Positions 15,004-20,092 of a stretch of DNA of 20,092 bases are shown in pieces (positions within the stretch are counted from its first letter, which is position 1; the number at the start of each line of letters is the position of its first letter). Position numbers and translations under genes: made by a program. The notes under the pieces are model-generated. The model was given only the letters and a program-made list of their open reading frames with translations, was not told the DNA's origin and made no database searches. This stretch comes from Microcaldota archaeon (GTDB lineage: Archaea > Micrarchaeota > Micrarchaeia > Norongarragalinales > UBA97), in contig JACRGG010000101.1 in assembly GCA_016217775.1 (NCBI GenBank), forward strand, positions 1 to 20,092. The letters are read 5' to 3'.

Positions 15004-15801
15004 TCATTTGTCCGTGAGTTCCTCAAGTTGCCTTTGGAGTGTTTTAATCAAGTCGCTCCAGTTCCTCGGCCGAATGGTTAGTGGAATGAATTGGTTCGTG
15101 CTCACTTGCATTCGCTTCGCATCGGCTTTTTCCAACTCCAAAACCATTTGCTTGATTAACTCGCCCGCAGTTCTTTTTTTCCCCTCGGCATCCAGCGCGC
15201 GCTCAAGCGCCCCAATGATATTTTTCGTTTTTTCCAGCGAGTTGGCGGCGTCCCAAACGTCTTTCCCCTCGGTCCGCTCCGCCAGCGCGAGAAGCTTTCG
15301 CGCGACCAAGTCGTCAAGCGAGTAACAGGGAATGTTTGCAACGCTTTGGGCGGCTATTGTCGACACCGCGGTTTCCAACCCGATTGAGTTTAGCGTGCAC
15401 TTTCGCTTTTGCAGCCTAAATTCGATTCTCGCGTGGTCCAAGAAATCCCCGCGCGAGTACGAGCACTCAAAGCGTATCGTATCGTAGTAGCGCCAAGGCC
15501 CCTCTACTTTAAACCCGGCGATTTTTTTCATCAACTCGGTCAGGCCGGCAATCCTGTGCGAATCGCTTTCATCCGAGAACTCGTCAAAATCCAAGTCTTC
15601 CGAAAACCTTTGCTTGTCGCGCAAGTAGACTTTGTTCAACGCGGTTCCGCCCTTAAACACTGCGTCCAAACCCTCTTTTTGGATTAAGCCCGCCACTTGC
15701 GCAAGCGCGTCCATTACCTTGAATTCTTTTTGCACGAACTGGAGGCTCAACCCCCACTTTCCCGACAAGCGCCGGTACTCGTCCAAATCAAGTTCAATCA
15801 C
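15004..15801 (-). CDS. AbiEii-type nucleotidyltransferase toxin (copy 1)
   Basis: 265 residues. It has the conserved motifs of the AbiEii/AbiGii (DUF1814) nucleotidyltransferases: F-K-G-G-T-A-L-N-K-V-Y-L (49-60), R-F-S-E-D-L-D-F-D (65-73) with the metal-binding Asp pair, D-D-L-V-A-R-K-L-L-A-L and G-K-D-V-W-D-A further on. Members of the family transfer nucleotides, in some cases onto tRNA 3' ends, and stop growth unless AbiEi is present. The GTG start directly follows the TAA of abiEi, so the two are translated together. Copy 2 at 17483-18265 shares all motifs and the C-terminal S-T-N-Q-F-I-P signature. It appears intact. Confidence 0.9.
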   Translation of the reverse strand: MIELDLDEYRRLSGKWGLSLQFVQKEFKVMDALAQVAGLIQKEGLDAVFKGGTALNKVYLRDKQRFSEDLDFDEFSDESDSHRIAGLTELMKKIAGFKVEGPWRYYDTIRFECSYSRGDFLDHARIEFRLQKRKCTLNSIGLETAVSTIAAQSVANIPCYSLDDLVARKLLALAERTEGKDVWDAANSLEKTKNIIGALERALDAEGKKRTAGELIKQMVLELEKADAKRMQVSTNQFIPLTIRPRNWSDLIKTLQRQLEELTDK

Positions 15802-16608
15802 TTAATACCACCAGCCCAGCAATTTTTTTCTCCCCACGTTGTCAAAAACCATCCACTCTTTATTGTATTCGCCTTTTTTTCTTCCCTGCAAGTACGCCTT
15901 CGCCTTGATTTTCTTCCCGCATTCCAAAACGGCTTTTTCGACAAAGCCGTCTTTCTCCGGGAGCAACGAAAGCAGGTAGCCAAGCCTTTGGTAAAACGCG
16001 TTTTTCTCGAATTTTTGCGCGAACCAAAAAAACTCGCGCCACTCTTTTTCACTCAACCGCGCGTCAAAAAACGCCTTGAGCACTAGCGGCAGCCCGCCAG
16101 CCAAATCCGGGTGCAACAAACAATCGTAAAGCGTCTTGGCCCTAGTTGAAACCACGTAATTTCCCCTACCGCCACTTCCCATCCCCGTTCCGAGAGTTTG
16201 GGAGCCAAATGCTTTTCTTCCCATTGCAACGGAGCGAAACGAGTACTCCCCTTCTTTTTTCACTGCGGACTTGCTTCGCGTCACTACGGTGATTTCAAAC
16301 GGGAGCTGGTCGCTTAGCTTGTGCAAGTACAACGCGGTGGAAAACCCGAGGTAGCCGTTATACACGTTTTGGCCATACGCGAACTCGTCCTCCAAACCGC
16401 TCGAGAAAGGGGTTTGAACAAAGTACAAGCCGTTCTTCACGCGCTTAAACCACTTTTTCTTGCACAACCGAGACACCACTACTCGAATCGTGTTGTCGTC
16501 GGAGAGCTTAAGGCTTTCAATAACCCCAATTGACGCAAGATTGCCCCTCGCGCCTTCACAAGCGTTGTAAACCCGCTGCTCCAAAGGACTCAAAGTTGCA
16601 TACGACAT
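15802..16608 (-). CDS. AbiEi-type antitoxin/repressor (copy 1)
   Basis: 268 residues. The N-terminal winged-helix region (1-70) contains V-I-E-S-L-K-L-S and V-V-V-S-R-L-C-K-K-K-W-F-K-R-V-K-N-G-L-Y, typical of AbiEi-like regulators. The centre has V-Y-N-G-Y-L-G-F-S-T-A-L-Y-L-H-K, V-V-S-T-R-A-K-T-L-Y-D-C-L and L-S-E-K-E-W-R-E-F, all shared with the second AbiEi in this window. AbiEi proteins counter AbiEii and repress their own operon by binding inverted repeats. Accordingly, a 23-bp palindrome-like site (16612-16634) lies 3 nt upstream of the ATG, and a TATA box on the minus strand (TTTAAATAG, 16631-16639) overlaps it. The transcript would be leaderless. A Gly-rich stretch before Y-V-V-S-T-R (G-T-G-M-G-S-G-G-R-G) is an insertion compared with copy 2. 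Confidence 0.88.
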   Translation of the reverse strand: MSYATLSPLEQRVYNACEGARGNLASIGVIESLKLSDDNTIRVVVSRLCKKKWFKRVKNGLYFVQTPFSSGLEDEFAYGQNVYNGYLGFSTALYLHKLSDQLPFEITVVTRSKSAVKKEGEYSFRSVAMGRKAFGSQTLGTGMGSGGRGNYVVSTRAKTLYDCLLHPDLAGGLPLVLKAFFDARLSEKEWREFFWFAQKFEKNAFYQRLGYLLSLLPEKDGFVEKAVLECGKKIKAKAYLQGRKKGEYNKEWMVFDNVGRKKLLGWWY

Positions 16609-16611
16609 ACG

Positions 16612-16634
16612 ATAATTAATGAGTTGTTAACTAT
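16612..16634. promoter_or_regulatory. operator-like site 1 (abiEi copy 1)
   Basis: Left arm ATAATTAATGA, centre G, right arm TTGTTAACTAT. It aligns base for base with sites 2 and 3. It ends 3 nt from the ATG of the minus-strand AbiEi and overlaps its TATA box, where a bound repressor would block transcription. Confidence 0.75.
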
Positions 16635-16723
16635 TTAAAGACTACTGCAACCTTTGTTCCGTGGGCTAATTCCGTTTTTGCGCCCTCTGCAGGCAAGCCT
16701 TTTAGTTGCAATCGTAATGGCAT
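16631..16723 (-). CDS. possible 30-residue small protein
   Basis: A short reading frame starts with an ATG overlapping the edge of operator-like site 2 and ends with TAG inside site 1. It encodes a basic peptide beginning M-P-L-R-L-Q-L-K-G-L-P-A. Its relation to site 2 imitates that of the AbiEi genes to sites 1 and 3 (operator next to start). It may equally be a remnant of a duplicated promoter or a chance frame. No homology is recognised. Confidence 0.2.
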   Translation of the reverse strand: MPLRLQLKGLPAEGAKTELAHGTKVAVVFK

Positions 16724-16744
16724 AATAAACAATTTATTAACTAT
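16722..16744. promoter_or_regulatory. operator-like site 2 (mid-intergenic)
   Basis: Left arm ATAATAAACAA is identical to that of site 3. The right arm TTATTAACTAT matches site 1 in 10 of 11 positions. The same TGCAACC sequence follows sites 1 and 2 at the same distance (16646-16652 and 16756-16762), so the site 1 neighbourhood appears duplicated with a 110-bp offset. Confidence 0.7.
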
Positions 16745-16844
16745 TGCTTGGTTTCTGCAACCATTTTTTGTTTTTGATTTAAATACGCTGAAAGTATGTT
16801 TTCACTAAGCGCGGCGTTATCTAATGTGGTTTATAGAAAAGCTT

Positions 16845-16867
16845 ATAATAAACAATTTGTTTATTAT
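16845..16867. promoter_or_regulatory. operator-like site 3 (abiEi copy 2), perfect palindrome
   Basis: Perfect 11-bp inverted repeat with a single central T: ATAATAAACAA / TTGTTTATTAT. It covers the TATA element of the plus-strand AbiEi (CTTATAATA, 16842-16850) and ends 3 nt before its ATG at 16871, the mirror image of site 1. Confidence 0.85.
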
Positions 16868-16870
16868 TGT

Positions 16871-17479
16871 ATGTCGTCTAAAATGGTTTCATCCGGCGTG
16901 CTGCAGGCAATCGTCAAATCTCGTTTTGGGGTTTCGGACTTGGCATTTTTGGAGAGCCTGAAATTAACGGATTCTCTTTCCCTAAAGACTACGCTAAGCA
17001 GGCTGAACAAGGCGGGAAAAATATTGAGGCTAAAGCGGGGAGTTTACTCCTCTAATCCTCTAGTCGACGAGTTTTACTGCGCTCAAAGCGTGTATAATGG
17101 CTACCTCGGGTTTTCCACCGCGTTGTACTTGCACAAGCTTATAACCGAGGTTCCATTCACGATTTTTGTAGTCACAACAAGCCAATCTAAGTCAAAGAAC
17201 TTCGGCGAATACGAGTTTAAGGCGGTTTCATTAAAAGAAAAAGCAATAGGGTTTACGCGCCTTGGCGGCTACGTTGTTTCCACGCGGCCAAAAACGCTGT
17301 TTGACTGCCTTTACTTGCCCCAATACGGGGTTGGGGAAAAAAAGCTAATTGACTGCTTCAAGCAAGCAGAATTATCCAAGAAAGAATGGAGCGAGTTCGA
17401 TTTTTTTGCGAGAAAGTTTTGCGGCAAGGCATTGTCTGAAAAAATGCTTGCGGTTAAGGCGCGGATAAGGGGCGGTTGA
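16871..17479 (+). CDS. AbiEi-type antitoxin/repressor (copy 2)
   Basis: About 202 residues. The N-terminal winged helix includes F-L-E-S-L-K-L-T-D-S-L-S-L-K-T-T-L-S-R-L and a wing ending L-K-R-G-V-Y. The core V-Y-N-G-Y-L-G-F-S-T-A-L-Y-L-H-K, V-V-S-T-R-P-K-T-L-F-D-C-L and L-S-K-K-E-W-S-E-F is shared with copy 1, so the two are paralogues. I chose ATG 16871 because the TATA box (16842-16850) predicts transcription starting there; the in-frame ATG at 16796 would begin upstream of that promoter and inside no conserved sequence. The protein is expected to repress its operon through site 3 and to neutralise the AbiEii gene that follows after 3 bp. It is shorter than copy 1 at the C-terminus by about 60 residues. 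Confidence 0.87.
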   Translation: MSSKMVSSGVLQAIVKSRFGVSDLAFLESLKLTDSLSLKTTLSRLNKAGKILRLKRGVYSSNPLVDEFYCAQSVYNGYLGFSTALYLHKLITEVPFTIFVVTTSQSKSKNFGEYEFKAVSLKEKAIGFTRLGGYVVSTRPKTLFDCLYLPQYGVGEKKLIDCFKQAELSKKEWSEFDFFARKFCGKALSEKMLAVKARIRGG

Positions 17480-17482
17480 GAA

Positions 17483-18265
17483 ATGGATTTGAATATGGAC
17501 GTCTGCAATTCTATTGCCATTCAATACGGTTTGCCGAGGCAGTTTGTGGTAAAAGAGTTTTACGTTTTTGACGTGTTAAGCCAGATAACTATGGCGGTCG
17601 CCCCCTCTAAACAGCTTGTTTTCAAGGGCGGAACGGCTTTGAACAAGGTTTACTTGGGTTCCCTTCAGCGGTTTTCCGAAGACCTTGACTTTGACTTGGA
17701 TGCGCAAGGCAAAGAGGGCTTGCGCGATTTTTGCGTCGGCTTGTCAAAGAAAATAAGCGGGTATGAAATAACCGAGTTTAGGAGAGTCCGCAACACGATG
17801 CAGTTCGACTGCGTTTACGACACGCTTTTTGGACAAAAAGACAAGGTTCGCGTGGATGTCTCGCCAAAAAAAATCATTGCGGAAAACCCTCTTGCCGTAA
17901 AGCCGGTTTCTTCCTTGTACACCTCCCGCTTCGCCACAGGATTGTACGTCTATTCGATTGAGGATTTGACTGCAAGAAAGCTTAACGCGCTAGAATCGCG
18001 CTGCGAGGGGAAAGACGTTTTCGATGCATCCAACGCGTTGCCTTTGTGCGCGAATATGGAGGGCGCGTTGCGCAAGATGCTCGAGTCTGAAAATAGGCTG
18101 GAGTCCCCAGCTGAATTTGTTGAAAAAGCGGTTAAGAAGCTGCAGTCCGCTGACGCCAAGAAATTAGGGAAGTCAACCAACCAATTCATTCCGCAAAGCG
18201 TCAGGCCAAGGGACTGGCTTGAGTTGAAAAACGACTTGATTTTCAAGCTTGAAAGCCTTTTGTGA
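17483..18265 (+). CDS. AbiEii-type nucleotidyltransferase toxin (copy 2)
   Basis: 260 residues. Motifs: F-K-G-G-T-A-L-N-K-V-Y-L (47-58), Q-R-F-S-E-D-L-D-F-D (62-71), E-D-L-T-A-R-K-L-N-A-L and G-K-D-V-F-D-A. The C-terminus has S-T-N-Q-F-I-P-Q-S-V-R-P-R-D-W, paralleling copy 1 (S-T-N-Q-F-I-P-L-T-I-R-P-R-N-W). It starts 3 bp after the AbiEi stop. The middle (residues about 75-140) differs much more from copy 1 than the motifs do, which may reflect different RNA targets or antitoxin specificity. The active-site residues are complete. Confidence 0.9.
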   Translation: MDLNMDVCNSIAIQYGLPRQFVVKEFYVFDVLSQITMAVAPSKQLVFKGGTALNKVYLGSLQRFSEDLDFDLDAQGKEGLRDFCVGLSKKISGYEITEFRRVRNTMQFDCVYDTLFGQKDKVRVDVSPKKIIAENPLAVKPVSSLYTSRFATGLYVYSIEDLTARKLNALESRCEGKDVFDASNALPLCANMEGALRKMLESENRLESPAEFVEKAVKKLQSADAKKLGKSTNQFIPQSVRPRDWLELKNDLIFKLESLL

Positions 18266-18412
18266 ACTGACGCGGCGGCATTATTTGAAGAACTTCATCC
18301 TAACCGCAGTAACCCTTTTCCTTGCTACGCTGCAAAAGCGTTAACGGAAAACTCCCCCCTTCAGTTTTAGGGTAATCCTGTTTCCCCCCTTGTGGCGAGA
18401 AATCCTTTGAGT
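18266..18412. other. intergenic stretch with a short repeat remnant
   Basis: Contains TTTGAAGAACTTCAT (18284-18298), the same 15 bp that begin the 58-bp repeats at 18431 and 20010. Read on the minus strand it encodes M-K-F-F-K-stop, so it may be a third, nearly erased copy of that C-terminus. Two CCCCCCTT runs about 30 bp apart (near 18353 and 18384) follow. No gene is seen. Confidence 0.4.
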
Positions 18413-18608
18413 TTAGTCGTGGGCAATTGTTTTGAAGAACTTCATTACGCCCGCCTTGATTTGCGCGGCTTTCTTCGCGTCCTTAATCACGCTGACATTG
18501 GTTTCCGCACTAGTCTTGAAAATGAGCTTGTATAACGGCGCGAGTCCTTTTTCATCAAAGCTCTTTGTTTTTTTGTAGAAGTCCTTGATTGCATTGTTTT
18601 CGGAAAGA
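18413..18608 (-). pseudogene. 3' remnant of an unidentified small gene
   Basis: An open minus-strand frame runs from the end of the ATPase gene to TAA at 18413-18415. It contains no ATG, TTG or GTG in its first 40 or so codons, so it looks like the 3' part of a gene cut at the ATPase boundary. The end reads I-K-D-A-K-K-A-A-Q-I-K-A-G-V-M-K-F-F-K and then six more residues. The last 20 or so codons are repeated in the gene entering the window at 20004. The family is not recognised; the C-terminus is Lys-rich and helical. Confidence 0.55.
18431..18488. repeat. 58-bp direct repeat, left of the DUF4143 ATPase
   Basis: 54 of 58 positions match 20010-20067, a period of 1579 bp. Both copies encode the same C-terminal peptide on the minus strand (I-K-D-A-K-K-x-A-Q-I-K-A-G-V). 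They bracket the ATPase gene and its promoter. Confidence 0.85.
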
Positions 18609-19880
18609 TTATTGTTGTTCGAGCAGCCATTTCCAAGCGGGTTTTACGATAATTTTTTTGTTTTCTCTCTTTATTTCTTGTTCTTGGTCGTAAGTTAGTA
18701 TTAGCCCTTCTTTTAAGCCGAATTTCTTTAGCGCTTCCATCAACCCGTTTGTTTCTCTTTTTTTATTGCCTTCATTTAGATTATAGCACGCCTGGATTGC
18801 CGAGATTATTTTAATGCCTTTTTTAACCAAAAAATCGCATTCGCTTTCGTTTTTCGAATAATACGCGTCTTCTCCCCGCCGCTTAAGCTCGACTGCCACG
18901 GCATTCTCCAATAGCCTTCCATTATCCTGGGAAAACCTGAATCCGGCGGCTGTAATAAAGCCGTTGTCGATGCAGTATGCTTTCTTCGGGTTTTGCACTT
19001 GTTTTTTTATCGAGTAGTCAAACTTATTCGTTAGGAAAAACAGGAACGAGTTTTCAAAAGCGCCGATTATTGACTTGACGGTCGACACGTTTTTTATTCC
19101 AGCCATTTTAGCCAATTCCCGGTAGCTTACTGCATTTGCGGAATTAGTCAGCAGGAATAGCGACATTTCCTTTATTTGCTTCGACAGCTTTTTGTTGAAT
19201 TTTCCAATTACGTCGCGGTATAAGATGTTTTCGTACAGTTCGGAAACAACTATTTTTTGTCCCGTCAAAACTCTTTTCGGGAACCCGCCTGTTTGCATAA
19301 ATTCTTCGAATGCTTTTCTTATTCTCGCCTGCGTTTCAAGGCTGTGCTTCCACTTGCCGGCATCGATTTTTTTTGCCTTCAAGAATTCCCTGAAGCTAAA
19401 CGGGGAGAGGCCCATGTTTATCGACCTGCCGGTCAGCGTCGTCGAAATTTCATTGCTTAACAGCTTTGAATTCGAGCCGGTAACGAAAATGGCGTGCCTG
19501 CCTTTTATCCGGTCGACCCATTTTTCCCAGCCTTGGACTTCCTGCATTTCATCAATGAAAAAAACGCAGTTTTTCGCGTATTCTTCGGAATCCGCAAAAT
19601 CCAGGATTTTCTGAAAGTCTTCAACCGAGAAGTTGGCGAGCCGCTCGTCGTTGAAGTTTACGTAAAGAAAATCCTTCTGCTTTAGCCCAAGCCGGTCCTT
19701 TAGTATCCTTAATAGTGATGACTTTCCGCACCGCCTGACTCCCGTTATGAAAAAAGGAGTTTTTAGCGGGAGCAGCTCGATTATTTTTTCGCTTAATTCC
19801 CGCCCGACCAGCTCGATTCCGCCCTCTTCGAACTCTTTTTGCTGTTCGGCCATTATCGCATTCAACAACTCCCTGTCCAT
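18609..19880 (-). CDS. AAA_14/DUF4143-type ATPase
   Basis: 423 residues. The N-terminal AAA module has Walker A G-V-R-R-C-G-K-S (47-54), Walker B C-V-F-F-I-D-E-M-Q (105-113), sensor V-T-G-S-N-S (133-138), T-L-T-G-R (148-152) and the family signature L-S-P-F-S-F-R-E-F-L (158-167). The C-terminal DUF4143 domain contains L-L-E-N-A-V-A-V-E-L and E-S-E-C-D-F-L-V...I-Q-A-C-Y, a PD-(D/E)XK nuclease-like arrangement. The family is common in archaea, often beside toxin-antitoxin genes, and its function is not established. TATA sequence on the minus strand (19899-19908) is 24 bp from the ATG, so the mRNA is nearly leaderless. The gene is flanked on both sides by copies of a foreign C-terminal coding sequence, suggesting it was inserted as a unit. 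Confidence 0.93.
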   Translation of the reverse strand: MDRELLNAIMAEQQKEFEEGGIELVGRELSEKIIELLPLKTPFFITGVRRCGKSSLLRILKDRLGLKQKDFLYVNFNDERLANFSVEDFQKILDFADSEEYAKNCVFFIDEMQEVQGWEKWVDRIKGRHAIFVTGSNSKLLSNEISTTLTGRSINMGLSPFSFREFLKAKKIDAGKWKHSLETQARIRKAFEEFMQTGGFPKRVLTGQKIVVSELYENILYRDVIGKFNKKLSKQIKEMSLFLLTNSANAVSYRELAKMAGIKNVSTVKSIIGAFENSFLFFLTNKFDYSIKKQVQNPKKAYCIDNGFITAAGFRFSQDNGRLLENAVAVELKRRGEDAYYSKNESECDFLVKKGIKIISAIQACYNLNEGNKKRETNGLMEALKKFGLKEGLILTYDQEQEIKRENKKIIVKPAWKWLLEQQ

Positions 19881-19898
19881 ACTGCTTATGGGCTCAAG

Positions 19899-19944
19899 CC
19901 ACTATATAAGCTTTTCTAAAGTGTTATACTTCTTGTAACACTTT
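19899..19944 (-). promoter_or_regulatory. TATA box and upstream inverted repeat of the DUF4143 gene
   Basis: A minus-strand TATA box (CTTATATAGT, 19901-19910 region) is followed upstream by AAAGTGTTA (19918-19926) and its perfect complement TAACACTTT (19936-19944), 9-bp arms with a 9-bp spacer. Placed just upstream of the TATA/BRE, the repeat could be an activator or repressor site. Confidence 0.55.
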
Positions 19945-20003
19945 TAGTAAAAACTGTATCAAAAAAAGAAGCATCCTTTTGCTGTGTTTTCAAGCCCGCC
20001 TCG

Positions 20004-20092
20004 CTAGGATTTGAAGAACTTCACTACTCCCGCCTTGATTTGCGCGGATTTTTTCGCGTCCTTAATCGCATTTTTGGTTTTTTTGGAAAAAC
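20004..20092 (-). CDS. C-terminal end of an unidentified gene (partial)
   Basis: Only the last 28 codons and the TAG stop (20004-20006) lie in the window; the gene continues beyond the right edge. The visible part is Lys-rich: S-K-K-T-K-N-A-I-K-D-A-K-K-S-A-Q-I-K-A-G, then V-V-K-F-F-K-S. Repeats of its end are found at 18431-18488 and, in shorter form, at 18284-18298. No family is recognised. Confidence 0.5.
   Translation of the reverse strand, partial: FSKKTKNAIKDAKKSAQIKAGVVKFFKS
20010..20067. repeat. 58-bp direct repeat, right of the DUF4143 ATPase
   Basis: Partner of 18431-18488. The four differences are a T/C, a G/T, a C/A and a C/T; at the protein level two or three conservative changes result. 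Confidence 0.85.

Noticed and set aside
16796..16870. Upstream ATG extending AbiEi copy 2 by 25 residues
   Set aside because: The extension has no counterpart in copy 1 and would place the operator and TATA box inside the coding sequence.

Overview
The window reads as archaeal DNA, most likely a DPANN-type or other euryarchaeal-grade genome. The threonyl-tRNA synthetase has the archaea-specific N-terminal editing domain, a small single-gene SpeD-type AdoMet decarboxylase is present, genes are preceded by TATA boxes about 25 bp upstream of leaderless or nearly leaderless starts, and the long cell-surface proteins are rich in Asn/Ser/Thr. No rRNA, tRNA, CRISPR array, transposase or integrase was recognised.

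Left part (1-3600): a small DUF5678 gene, a vapBC toxin-antitoxin pair, and two housekeeping genes on the minus strand, thrS and speD. The vapBC pair lies between two 48-bp direct repeats. Both repeats encode the last codons of thrS and differ only at synonymous positions, so vapBC looks like a 702-bp cassette inserted at the 3' end of thrS.

Middle (3950-13622): a plus-strand, tightly packed five-gene operon. It encodes a secreted or anchored subtilisin-like protease, a 1634-residue surface protein (beta-helix, calcium-binding type-3 repeats, CARDB, hydrophobic pre-toxin region, C-terminal nuclease-like tip), a 183-residue putative immunity protein, a lipoprotein and a five-helix membrane protein. 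I interpret this as an archaeal polymorphic toxin-immunity locus. Base composition falls sharply over the toxin tip and immunity gene, as expected for an exchangeable module.

Right part (13640-20092): a promoter and an AAA ATPase with a C-terminal winged helix, then two paralogous AbiEi-AbiEii (type IV TA) operons in divergent orientation. The 262-bp gap between them holds three copies of a 23-bp operator-like palindrome, two of them placed symmetrically 3 nt from the two AbiEi start codons. A DUF4143-type AAA ATPase follows. It is flanked by two copies of a 58-bp sequence encoding the C-terminus of an unidentified small protein, the same kind of layout as the vapBC/thrS duplication.

Taken together, this is an accessory region of conflict and toxin-antitoxin genes attached to a conserved thrS-speD segment.
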